NCBI GenBank assembly: GCA_001600695.1
Contig: BCKQ01000003.1
Coordinates: 434,001-498,000 of the forward strand
Length of the DNA stretch: 64,000 bases
Direction: 5' to 3'
Source: Ascoidea asiatica
Taxonomy: Eukaryota; Ascomycota; Saccharomycetes; Ascoideales; Ascoideaceae
The position numbers were made by a program, and so were the translations under genes. The number at the start of each line of letters is the position of its first letter. Within the stretch, counting starts at the first letter, position 1. This document shows, in pieces, positions 33,848 through 44,003 of the stretch. The notes under the pieces are model-generated. The model saw only the letters and a list, made by a program, of their open reading frames with translations, ran no database searches and was not told where the DNA came from.

Positions 33848-34289
33848 ATGTCAAATCAAACAGAAAATAATCAAAATCAATTGGATAACAATCTTACAAA
33901 TGAAATAGATAAGATGGAATGTAATTCTGATATTCAAGATAATAATCAAATACAATCAAATAATGAAAGTTCAATAACAATAGACTCCAATATTAAAGAT
34001 ACATCATTAGAAACAAAAGATAGTGAATTATCGCCACAAATTAAACCCAAAAGACCAAGATCAAGGTATGGTTGCTTAACTTGTAGAAAAAGAAAAAAAA
34101 AATGTGATGAAGTTAAACCAGTTTGTGGATATTGTTCAAAAAAGAATGTACAATGCCTTTGGAAACCTCCTGGAACTGAAAATAAAAATATACGAAGAAA
34201 AAAAGAAATCAAATTCATTAATTTAAATATTCAATCCAAACCACTACCAATATCTTCTACTCAACATTCAAATAAATCAAATAAAATCA

Positions 34290-34326
<37 letters not shown>

Positions 34327-36511
34327 TAGTAACTCAATATCAAAAAATTTAAATAAAAATTCAATTTTTGCAAATATTAGTTCTCTAAATTTCTCAAATT
34401 ACAACATTAATAATAATGCAATTTCACTTGCAAATAAAAAGAAGCATACCTTAGATGAAGTAGATTTATCAAGTTTTTCATATCCAACTAATAATAATTT
34501 AAATAGAATAAAATCACCTAGATTGAATATAACAGAATCATCAATCAATGTAATTAACTCTCCACTAATAATTCCTTCTTTTGAATCTTCTTCTCCATCT
34601 TCTTTAGATGAACTTGAACCAGATGATCAACCAAAAAACAATGGAGCTAATTCAAATAAAAATAGTGGAAACAGCAGTGCACAAAACAGTTTGAAAAACA
34701 GTCCAAACAAACTTTTAGCTAAGGAAACTGATCATAAAGCTAAAAATCCAGATGTTTATAATCAAAAAAATAATAGTAATATATTCAGTGATGATAAAGA
34801 TATTGAAAATGACGATTTTGATCAATGGGCTTTAGATGCAGAACAGAGTGCAACTGTCACAACTTTAGTGCCAGACAAACCAAAAGTGAATTCAGCTTTC
34901 TACCCTTCCACATTGTTATATCAACAACAACTTCCAAATGCAAATGATAGTTTCGATCCACTAATCAAAAAATCTTTCGATGATGTATTTTCATTTTGTA
35001 TGAATGAAAATAATCTTAACAGTCGTAGTAACGAATTCAATAGTGATAATTTTTCGAACTTCAGTTCATTTCTTGAAAAGGTAGTTCCAGATATCGAGAG
35101 CTCCTCAAGTATGACTAATTGTTCTCAAAATAATAATCAACAACAAGCTTTAATTAGGCTATTGAATAATTATTTACCTTTATATCAATCACCAAATATA
35201 AGCTTACCGATGGTTATAAATAATAAGGAAATGTCTTACTTTGAATACTATTGTAATTCAGTTGCATCTACAATTTCAATTGTACCAAAGGAGTCTAATT
35301 ATTTTTTAAAATTATTTTTACCTATGGCTCTAAAAGAAAAATCTATTTTATATTGTTTAATAGCCTGGGGATCCATATTTGAACAACTGCATGAAACTAA
35401 AAGAGAAGCACAATTAACCCAATTGAAACAATTAGGCAACCAACGAGATGATAATAATAGTAATAATAATAATCTTGATTTATTTGATCCTAATTTAGAT
35501 TTGAATAAACAAGTAAGTTATAATACTGAAGGAGATATTTTCATTCAGAAAGCTATTTCCATAATCAATCAAATGCAAACCAATGAATATTCTAATCTAC
35601 AAAAATTAACTAATAGAACATTTATAACATGTCTTAGCTGTTATATGATATTGGTTTGTATTAAAATATCAACTGGAGATACACATGCTTGGGCTAAATT
35701 TCTCAATGATTGCTTTTTTATGATAAATAAGATGGGAGGATTTAGTATATTAAAAACTTTTTCTAATGAAGGTAAAATTTTAGCAGAAAATTTTGCTTAT
35801 TTTGATATTCTAGCTTCACAATCCAACGAAAATGGTACATATTATCCAATTGAGCAATATTATGATTTAGTCAACATGAGAAATGATTTCACTGTGATTG
35901 ATTCATTACAGGGATGTATTAAAAATCTTATTTTAATTTTGGGAGCAGTTATCAATTTAAATGTTCAGCTAAAATTATTGCAAAGTTATGAGGATCCAAA
36001 TTTCAAAAGCTTTGATCAATTGAATAATATATTAAAAAGAGCAGCTTCTTACGATTTACAAACAGAAAACTGTAAACCTGACCTAAGGGAGTTTAAGTCG
36101 TTCACAAAACAAAAGGATATAGATAATCACCTAAAGCTATTCGAACTATATCAAATAACCATACGGCTTTATATTAGACAAAGTATAAGAAAGTTGCCTC
36201 CAATTGTACCTGAGATTCAGATAATGTTATATAAAATGAACAGACTTCTAAACGAACTAATTGATACACCAGTAAGAAGTTCCTTATGCTTTCCAATGTT
36301 GATAAGTGGATTAAATTCTGTGACTAATAAGGATAGAAAAGAGGTTATTGATAAATTTAATAAACTAGTTAAAAATTACGAATTTGAGAGTATAAAAAAG
36401 GCATGGATTATCATTCAAGAAGTTTGGAAACTTAATAATAACGGGAATATCTGTGTTGATTGGTATAAAATTACAAAGAAATTTGGATGGAGATTAAATC
36501 TTGGACGTTAA
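33848..36511 (+). CDS. Zn2Cys6 transcription factor
   Basis: An 887-residue nuclear regulator. Seen: KRPRSRYGCLTCRKRKKKC at about 68-86, with the six zinc ligands C76, C79, C86, C93, C96 and C103 in canonical spacing and a linker WKPPG just after. Asn/Ser-rich sequence fills about 115-400. A conserved-looking regulatory domain follows (about 440-880), with FEYYCNSVASTISIVPKESNY near residue 460 and a terminal region ending GWRLNLGR. A start like FEYYxxxVAxxLSxxxxxxN is characteristic of the fungal_trans_2 regulatory domain found in Lys14- and Uga3-like factors. The target pathway is not identifiable. The C-terminal region uses a richer mix of codons than its AT-saturated neighbours. Confidence 0.87.
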
Positions 36512-37491
36512 AATTTTGTGTAAATCAGCAAATAGCTCTGTAAAATTTCTACCAAACAATTAACCAGATCAATGGCAGCTTGGTCATAAATGCTACCCTA
36601 ACTTTTAATTTCATTTTTTCCATAATGTACTTATTTCTTTAATTTAAACAAATATTTTCATATTTTTTTCTCTTTAAACATTAGGTTCGGTTTTAAAAAA
36701 AATTATTTAGTTATTTTTCATTTTCCATATGCTTTAGTATCTTCTTTTTTTTCTTTCTGTAAGTTCTATTCCATAAATTATTCTTCTTTTTTGATTTCAC
36801 TGTTATAATATATTTGTAAATCAATCATTTTATTGCAAATTTTTCACTGAAAAACAATTTATTCAGAAAACTGGATAAGACAAAAATTATAGTACTATCT
36901 GAAACCATTTATATCTTTAACAATTGAAAATTGAAAAACCAACCTTTACTAAAAAAACATCAAGCGCTAGTATTAATATAGTGCAGTAAGTACATTGAAT
37001 GAAAGGCTTTGTAATAATCATATAGTCTAAAGGCGATATCTATTAGTGTTGTAATATTCTTCTGGGATATTTATAGTTTCTTATCAATAACATTTATCTA
37101 TTTTTCTTTGTTTTTTAGGACAATTGTCCACCTATCTAGACAAATATGAATGTACAATCTCCTACAATTAGAAACCATTATAAAATTAATTTATAATGCT
37201 CAATCAATTTCAATCCTTTTAACATAGTGTTAAAATTTTCGACTTCCTAAAGGTTGATCTACCTAAACTGAAATTTAACATAAAGCTGAAACTTATAATT
37301 CTGTTTTGGTTTATAATATAGCCGATAGAATTAGATTAGTCTCACACTGTGTCTTTTAAATTTTCCTAACCTAACCTGAAAAAGTTAGGATTTATAGTCC
37401 AATTTTCAAAAAGTTAGGTTAGGATCAAACCTAACTTTTAAACACTACTCACACACAACACCTTTGTTGATTATGTAAGCAGTTTGTAAAG
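36512..37491. other. Intergenic DNA before the transposon block, with a TCCTAACCTAAC inverted repeat
   Basis: No gene is seen. A perfect 12-bp inverted repeat, tcctaacctaac at 37,364-37,375 and gttaggttagga at 37,413-37,424, encloses a 37-bp loop that repeats parts of the motif. A further 13-bp sequence, attatgtaagcag (37,470-37,482), is repeated inverted at 37,529-37,541. Confidence 0.6.
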
Positions 37492-37493
37492 TA

Positions 37494-37529
37494 CCATAGA
37501 TCCCATCGTGAATGGAGTGTTTTGGGCCC
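37494..37529 (+). repeat. Left terminal inverted repeat, outer part
   Basis: The 36 bases ccatag...gggccc match the right end (42,364-42,398) with about five differences. The remaining inner part of this repeat (tcagaatt, 38,090-38,097) has been moved away by the 556-bp insertion. Confidence 0.85.
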
Positions 37530-38085
37530 TGCTTACATAATTAATGAAACAGATAATACTACCATATAAAATAATTTATAAAAAAATAAAATATGAAATA
37601 GTATTATTTGAGTCTGTTGCAGATAGTAGCGAAGATAAGCAAAAAGAATGAAAACAAAAAACAAAAAAAATAAAAGAACACAAGTATTTATATATATAAA
37701 AAAATAACGTTTTGGTCATGTGGAATAAAAGCCTAAACAAAAAACAAAAATTCAAATAAGTTAGAGCTATAATGCAAAAGTTGACATATAAAGTGAAAGC
37801 TAAAGGTGAAACAAATAATTGAAACACATAATAAAAACTGAACAAACAGTAAAAATTGAAACACATAGTAAAAATTGAAATACATACTATTAAGACACAT
37901 ATGAAAAATTAAAACAAAGAGAAAAAATTAAAACAAATAATTTGAACAGATAATAAAAATTAAAACAAATTTTAAATCACGTGACAAAAAAGCATATTAC
38001 GTTGGAAAGGCTATGTGTAAAACGTTTAAAATAATAGATAATAAAACTGGTGTCAAAAATAGTACTAGTAGTATTTCTGTCAACA
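37530..38085. mobile_element. 556-bp TG...CA insertion (putative solo LTR of a second family) in the transposon's terminal repeat
   Basis: The insertion starts TGCTTACATAATTAA and ends TCTGTCAACA. It is flanked by gccc on both sides (37,526-37,529 and 38,086-38,089). Removing it and one gccc restores gggccctcagaatt, exactly the sequence at the transposon's other end, so this is a true later insertion. In the minus direction it begins TGTTG, like the other LTRs here. Inside are A-rich tracts and degenerate tandem units of about 19 bp of the type aattgaaacacatagtaaaa (about 37,815-37,970), and a TCACGTGA motif at about 37,977. A four-base duplication differs from the five bases of the other LTR family. 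A minus-strand 96-codon frame inside is low-complexity and not a gene. Confidence 0.7.
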
Positions 38086-38097
38086 GCCCTCAGAATT

Positions 38098-39430
38098 GGT
38101 CCGGCATGAAGACTTTTCGTTATGTGACTGCCGTTTTGTAATGAAACGTTTTGTGTCTGACATCTCGACCAACGCCCATGAATTTACTCCAAACTGTTGC
38201 AGCAAATAGAACAAACAAATAATTCAGATACTTTTCAAATGATTAAAATCTTTTACGCTTTATCTTACAAGCTAAACTTTACATATTTCTCTAATTGAAC
38301 TCACTTAATCTTATTGTTAGATGTTTTCGTGTAAGCGGGGACTTTACATATAATTTAGTAAGATATATAAGCGATTACCAACATTTAAAGAAGCCTCAAC
38401 ATAATATCCAATTTACTAGAATTTTCTGAAAGCTGCAGATAATAGAAACGCCTAGCCATACAACTATCTTTGACAATAACAAGTTTCGTTTTAAATGCAA
38501 TTGGCATAAATCGGAAAAAAGAACTTCAAACACAAAATTTATAAATTGCACAAATTAAATTTCTAAAAATCCCTCCCTAGACATTAACCTGGCATCTGCA
38601 AATTTAGCCACTATTAATACAATTCTTGGAACTGGTACGGCTGAATTTCTACTTTGTTTTATTTTATGTCCGGTTTTGTTAACAGATTTCTAAGTTGCGA
38701 CTAAGAGTTTATTTTTTCTTTGAAGCTTCACTAAAAGTTAGATGTAAATGTTTACTATCATTGCAATTTAAATGCAGGCTAATACTCACAGTTTGAATAT
38801 GAGTTAGATTTTGGCGTAAACTTTTATTTTGTGTAAGATGATCACTAAAAAGTTGCTTTTGCCTCCCGATGCATGAAGTTTAATATGAAGATTTTGACCC
38901 ATTTTATGATTCCATTGTGGCGTGATACTGCTAATTTTTTTAGAGCCGGATTGTAACTAAGGTTTTGAGTTCCACTAATAAAATTGATAAATGTTGACTC
39001 ATTTATTGAGTTTGGCATTTATTCCTTTTCTTTCCTTATGATATTGGTTTCGTTCTTGAGAAATTTATGTTATGTTTTTAATTGTTTGACCTGTTCTATT
39101 AGGGATTCTAACTCAACAAGTAAATTGAGTTTATTTGAGTTGAGTTTCTGTTTATTACCATTTTTATTTTATTTCAATTATTGTGATGCATACACCTTTT
39201 GAAATCTTTGTCTGCCCATTGTTTTGAAAATGGAAACCTTACTAGCATCTAGTAATTTTGAATCCCTTTTTGCAACCTGTGAAATGGTAAACTCTACCAT
39301 AGATACCAAGAATTATTTTTAGCTTCCATTGTGGACGCATAAAAGCTAACCTAATTCATTAACTTTTCGACTTCTTCGATTGGGACAACAGCACGAAGAT
39401 TAAGCTCTTTAAAATGTTTTTTTTAGCTGG
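38098..39430. other. Transposon interior left of the transposase, no recognisable gene
   Basis: The sequence is 1.3 kb between the left terminal repeat and the 3' end of the transposase relic. A 72-codon plus-strand frame (38,984-39,202) starts with ATA, not ATG, and shows nothing. It may be a decayed second gene or a long non-coding end. Confidence 0.4.
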
Positions 39431-42018
39431 TCAGAACTGTTCTCTTAGTGGGGATTTCAAATATAAGAAACTGTAGTTATTGGAATCGCCAGCACATTCA
39501 TTTAGTCGTTTTTGGATAAGAGTTTTTATTTGATTTAATGTCGTATCTATAAACTCGTAGTAAGAGTAAAGTAAGTTACTATTATTTGTATATTTTCTTC
39601 TAGATAAAATATCAACTATAGTGTCCTGGTCTATAAATTCAAAGATATACTTATCGCTGCTTATCTCAATGCTGTTTTCCAAATTTGGGTTCAATTTACC
39701 ATTTCCTATTAATCTCAGCACGTAGTGTAATAGGCAGGGATTTGCCTTACTGACAGTATTTACTTTGAGATGTTTTTTTATTAGACCAAGAGTAACTGTC
39801 AAATTGTTTATCGGATTTTCTTTTCTTATTGTCTCACTATCGAGTGGCAAATACCCACACTTTTTAAAAGACTTGACAATGGATTCTGATTTGATTTTTG
39901 ATCTTGTAACATTGAGCAAATTTAGAAATTGTATTTTTTTGTCAGAATCTGCTAATGAGTTATAATTTTGTGCTACCTTACCCCTGCATGCCTTTAGAAC
40001 ATGGAAGTAATTAACGTCCAGTGGTTGCAAGAAACCGGAGCTATGAGGTGGTAATAATAGTAAGATTATATTTTCGGAGAGGGCAAGATCAATAATGGAA
40101 ATTGTAATATGGCTTCTATGTGCATCAGATAAAAGGAGATTGTGATTAGACTCTTCCACAAGAGTTCTCTTTTTAGCTGCATTAATAAATCAACAAACCA
40201 TTGAACATATATATTGGTTGTGATAAAGCCTGATTTTGTTTTATGTATTTTCCACCCCGAAGACGATAAAAACAGCTTTACATTATTTTGAATTCTCATA
40301 TTAGTCGAGTTATTTTTAAATATAAAGTGGGGTGCAACCTGAAAGCCATCAGCGGCAATCGCGTCTATAACAGTTGTAATGGATTCTTGAGGTATAACGG
40401 TAGATAACGATATATTGGGTCAGAATCATTTATGGCTACTATCCATTTTAATTACCCTCTCGTCAACATTATATGTTGGAAATAATAGACATCTATATAT
40501 GCTAGGGCATATATTGGTACTAACACCATAGGTGGTGAAGGTCTAAAAGACACGTATCTATAGTAAACGTAAAAGAATTATGTATTATATAATGTGTTTA
40601 CCCTATGTATAATTATGCATACAGATTCATAATTAGGCATAAATATACATATTGTTGCATAAAGTTGCATTAAGTTGCATCAAGAATACATCAATTTACA
40701 TGACCTTGCATGAGTCTGTGTACAGGTACACAGATAGTCGGATATTATGTGATATTCCAGTCACATGTCATAGGTCCTGTGTGCTTACGTTAGGTATAGG
40801 GTACAAAGTAGAAAAGACCTTGAGATTGGTACCAGCCATAGTCGTACAACCTTTAACAGCATATTAACGCTAAGCCACTCGGTACGAGGAGAATTAAAGA
40901 GGAGTTAGGATTTAGCATCTATCCGGATAGAAGTTAAATCCGTAAGACCAATCGGATCCAGGCAGGGACGCCTTCTGGATGGCTGGATGGCTGGATTGGC
41001 TAAGCCTAGTTTCATGTGAGATAAGGTATAATTCTCACTGCGTATACCAAATTGTCTCGGAGTAAACAGGAGACTAGAGGAGATAGTCCGGTAAGGGATC
41101 TATTCCGAGTACGGATTCGGGATCAAAGACTATTCCTGGCAATTAGTGCGATTATCTACCCCACTGGAAACTGGGCTGATTGGTTTTACTATGGTAAAAT
41201 TGAAATGTGAATTTCAGTTGATTTCTAATCAAGTTTTCAACCTTTTTTACAAGGTAAACTTGATTCCCACCCTGATTCTACGAAGGAATCCTGGGACTTT
41301 TGGGAATTCCCAAGAATTCTCAATAGTTCTGCGGGACCCCGTAGGAATCCTGAATTAATATAAAAGGAATCGATTTCCTCTTATTTTTTTATATAATTTA
41401 TTTGGTTTTCTTTTTAGATCATCTATTAGCACGAGTTAATTGATTAATACATAGTTTGTAAGTACGTAAAATTTATATATTCGATTTTGTAAAATGAATG
41501 AAAATTCACAACATTATAGAGGTTTTCAGCCATTCTATTAAATTCACCAAAAAAGCCATTAATGTCAGAATAAAATGATGCAATTTGTTGTTCATTGATT
41601 TATCTAAATCGTTTTCTATAGCGAATGACTGTGCTACCCTTTTGAACTGCTTATTATTTTTATAGACAATACCAATAACCTTTTTTTCTTTTATTTCCGA
41701 TGTCCAGCCTTTCGCCTCCCAAAGACATTTAACTAACGCCATTGTATCGGATAGTGTTAAAAACTTGTTGAAATTTTCAAAACAGTTTATAACATCCTTC
41801 AAATACTTTGCTTGATGGTCTTTTATTTTCTTTTAACTATTGGGTTTATCTCTAATTGTCGGGGCGTCTAGAAATTTTAATTTTTTGAAAAATGTGCAGC
41901 TACTTAACCCATATTTATTGATAACCTCTACTGGTTTTTGTTTGTTACCATTCGGTACTGGTTGACGGTACTCTGCTATAGCTTTTTTGTAATTACTTTC
42001 TCGTTCCTCTAAGTTCAT
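39431..42018 (-). pseudogene. Pogo/Fot1-like DDE transposase pseudogene, interrupted by a solo LTR
   Basis: Read on the minus strand from the ATG at 42,018. Seen: a Psq-type DNA-binding start (MNLEERESNYKKAIAEYRQ...VINKYGLSSCTFFKKL), an in-frame TAG (41,833-41,835), then a second DNA-binding-like part (FLTLSDTMALVKCLWEAKGW...). A frameshift near 41,560 leads to GEFNRMAENLYN. Across the LTR the frame resumes as VDE, giving the N-x-D-E motif of pogo transposases. Two TGA codons follow at about 40,420-40,430, then DAIAADGFQVAPHFIF and a frameshift near 40,165. The catalytic SDAHRSHI and LQPLDVNYF come next, the latter being the 'LQPLDVxxF' signature. Without the LTR the relic is about 514 codons, the family's usual length. 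Two stops, two frameshifts and the LTR make it clearly dead. Confidence 0.85.
40474..41513 (+). mobile_element. Solo LTR, 1,040 bp, with TTATA target-site duplication
   Basis: It begins TGTTGGAAATAATAG and ends TGAAAATTCACAACA, that is TGTTG...CAACA termini. TTATA lies immediately before (40,469-40,473) and after (41,514-41,518). It interrupts the pogo transposase frame, and the frame joins when it is removed. A TATA-like tatataaaagg-type block lies at about 41,353-41,365. A related copy in reverse orientation lies at 60,119-61,141. A 70-codon GTG-started frame at 41,146-41,358 is open in both copies, but the differences look unselected, so I do not call it a gene. Confidence 0.92.
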
Positions 42019-42355
42019 GATTAATTTTTGAAATCTGGTTTTATTGTAATTGAAGTAGTTGTTTATTATGAAACAAGTTTGTTTTCTAAACAATAAATGA
42101 TTTATCTTTTTCTAAATACTGACGAATTAGGTGAATCTCGGATAGAATTTAAATTGTAGTTGGGAGGGTTTTTGAAAATTTATTAGTTACTTTTTGAATA
42201 GTTATGTATATTTCAAAGCTCTCACCATTCAAGTACCTGACGCGTCTACGAGTACTTGTCGAATAAAATAATATTACGTGTTTAGCCCTTCAGTTTTTGA
42301 TTTTATTCAAAGTTTCTGCTGCGACGCGTGACTGATTATTCCTCCATTCACAACG

Positions 42356-42398
42356 AATTCTGAGGGCCCAAAACACTCCTTTCACCAGGGACCTATGG
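42356..42398 (-). repeat. Right terminal inverted repeat of the pogo-like transposon
   Basis: It reads inward ccataggtccctggtgaaag then gagtgttttgggccctcagaatt and is followed outside by TA. It is the intact counterpart used to recognise the split left end. Confidence 0.85.
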
Positions 42399-42400
42399 TA

Positions 42401-43261
42401 GATAATGATTTTGGTATTAAGATAATTGTTTATGAGCATAAGTTCATTGGTGAAAATTACGAAAAACCTGGTTCTGTGTGTGTAAAACCTAGATTAGGTT
42501 GTGATTGTAGTTCGAACGAAATATCAAATTATTACTAAGAAGATATCTAATTCGAATTATAAACTATTGTTAATTAACATATCAAAATATATAGAAATTA
42601 TATAAAAAATATTGGAGCTAGCTGCCCTATTTATATTAGTGGAAAATAGGAGCGGGTAACCCATCTTAAGAATAATAGTGTAAAATTAGTATTTGAAAGC
42701 TCACTTCCCATACTTACGGAAAGATATAGAGTAAAGTTCTGTTCTAGATGACACTACGCCATTCTGAGAACAAATAAGTAGATTCCAGTACATTCGAGAA
42801 AAACACGGAACTTCGAAGAAACAATAAATATTGCAGTCCCAGAACGTTCCAGTGCATTTAAGATGCACAAGGAAGTTCTAAAAACGCAATAGAAGGTAGT
42901 GATGGAACAATCTATGTAATCTTGGAAACTCTAAGAATAGCCTAGAATATTAGTCGACAATTCTTATAAAAGAATAAAATGATTAACAATCCCTACTACA
43001 ACTCTAATTGATTTGTCCGCATTACCAATTCGCGGACCAAAATTTAAAGTTTCCCGGCTTCACGAGTAATGGAACAAAACATTTAGTATCGTGAGAAAGT
43101 TCTGGGTGCCAAATGACAATTTCTGGGTACTTTGTAATAATTACAAAGTTATTAAGAAATACCTAAACGGTATTCTGCCGTTCTGTACAAAAGTAAATGT
43201 TGTTATCAAATAAGTAGCTATGATAAAAACTTTGTACGAATTACTCTGAGCGCACTACAGC
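42401..43261. other. AT-rich DNA between transposon and LTR cluster, no gene seen
   Basis: There are no open frames of note. A stretch at about 42,720-43,100 is GC-richer, with repeated gttct(a/g)g-type words and ...gaaagttctgggtgcc...aatttctgggtac, possibly a further decayed LTR. I could not match it to the LTR families here. Confidence 0.4.
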
Positions 43262-43432
43262 ACGATCGTTTGTCTGATGATGCTTCTCTATGGAGAATTT
43301 AGCAGAGGATATAAAGTTAACAAATGATTTTGTTCCTAATGGGATTATATTTCTTCCACTAATTGTCTTCTTTGTTACAAAATGATAAGGTATATCATTA
43401 ATGATTTGTTTATACCTATTAGTAGCCCTCAT
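43241..43432 (-). pseudogene. Truncated copy of the copia-like fragment at 46.5 kb
   Basis: The first 32 codons (MRATNRYKQIINDIPYHFVT...) are identical in protein to the start of the frame at 46,466. After ...NIIPL it diverges, and by residue about 40 it reads into LTR sequence. It is part of the inverted-repeat arm, hence a duplicate and not an independent gene. Confidence 0.65.
43262..43318 (-). mobile_element. Small LTR fragment, inverted relative to the one 340 bp away
   Basis: On the minus strand this reads aactttatatcctctgct...ctccatagagaagcat...cagaca. It matches the plus strand at 43,603-43,652 over about 50 bp. It therefore makes a local palindrome and ends the truncated gene fragment 43,241-43,432. 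Confidence 0.6.
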
Positions 43433-43660
43433 TATAGTTCACTCTAAACAGAATAAAAACCAATGCGCTGGTAATGAAGCATGTGTTGGAAATACTAGAG
43501 ATCTATATATGGTAGGGCATATTTTAGTACTAACAGCATAGCTGGTGAAGGTCTAAACGACACGTACCTGTAATAGAGGTGACAGAGTCATATATTATAT
43601 ATAAACTTTATATCCTATGTTCGATTCTCCATAGAGAAGCATGATCAGACATACATATAT
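43319..43660 (+). repeat. Inverted-repeat arm 1 (partner 46,233-46,580)
   Basis: About 340 bp, nearly identical by eye to the reverse complement of 46,233-46,580. It includes the first 177 bases of an LTR and about 165 bp of the copia-like gene fragment with its leader. The arms enclose about 2.57 kb. Confidence 0.8.
43484..43660 (+). mobile_element. 5' end of a truncated LTR
   Basis: It starts TGTTGGAAATACTAGAG and follows the family (ctatatatggtagggcatat..., ggtgaaggtctaaacgacacgta) for about 177 bp. It then breaks off into unrelated sequence, so it is a fragment with no second end or target duplication. Confidence 0.75.
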
Positions 43661-43748
43661 ATTGTCCAATACTTAAAAGGGTGGCAAACAAAAACTTCCA
43701 AGAAGATTGACAGATATGACTGCTACTCCAATAAGCTTCTTTAGAATC

Positions 43749-44003
43749 TCATGAGAAATTGCTAGGAACCTTTGCATTATAAACATAATCTAAATCATTT
43801 GAGAATTTCCCGAGACAATCAGTAATCTTTTTAGTAATAACATTGACATCAGAATTGGAATTTGAATGTTGAAAAGCAGAAGTATCAGTTGGAATTAATC
43901 TAGTTTGAATTAAACTAATAAGATTCAACGGAGCTTGATTATAATCTATTACAGTTGGAGTAACAGGAGATGAAGAAGCATTTTGCACTTGAAAGTTAGT
44001 CAT
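43749..44003 (-). CDS. Small hypothetical protein or gene fragment, 84 aa
   Basis: ATG at 44,003. The product starts MTNFQVQNASSSPVTP, is Ser/Thr/Asn-rich in the first two thirds, and has a helical-looking IPTDTSAFQ...ITKKITDCLGKFSNDL end. No family is recognised. It lies inside the inverted-repeat core next to an LTR fragment, so it may be the start of a decayed retroelement gag or of an unrelated gene. Support is only an ATG-initiated frame with more varied codons than the flanking spacer. Confidence 0.3.
   Translation of the reverse strand: MTNFQVQNASSSPVTPTVIDYNQAPLNLISLIQTRLIPTDTSAFQHSNSNSDVNVITKKITDCLGKFSNDLDYVYNAKVPSNFS

Larger units (their letters stand above)
37492..42400 (-). mobile_element. 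Degenerate pogo/Fot1-like DNA transposon carrying two nested insertions
   Basis: Terminal inverted repeats of about 43 bp bound the element. The left end starts ccatagatcccatcg and the right end, read inward, ccataggtccctgg; both continue ggagtgttttgggccctcagaatt with few mismatches. The left end is preceded by TA and the right end followed by TA, the target duplication of the Tc1/mariner/pogo superfamily. Inside, on the minus strand, is a decayed pogo-type transposase. Two later insertions are visible: a 556-bp TG...CA element splitting the left terminal repeat, and a 1,040-bp solo LTR in the transposase. Removing both, plus one copy of each target duplication, leaves about 3.3 kb. Pogo/Fot1-like elements are known in yeasts (Fotyl, Cirt), so the class is not surprising. 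Confidence 0.82.

Noticed and set aside
37576-37866. 96-codon minus-strand frame rich in Phe/Leu/Cys
   Set aside because: It is the mirror of A-rich tandem repeats in the 556-bp insertion, with no start context or family.
41146-41358. 70-codon frame inside the LTR, open in both LTR copies (also 60,269-60,481)
   Set aside because: It starts with GTG, the few differences between the copies change amino acids and are not silent, and it lies in regulatory LTR sequence.
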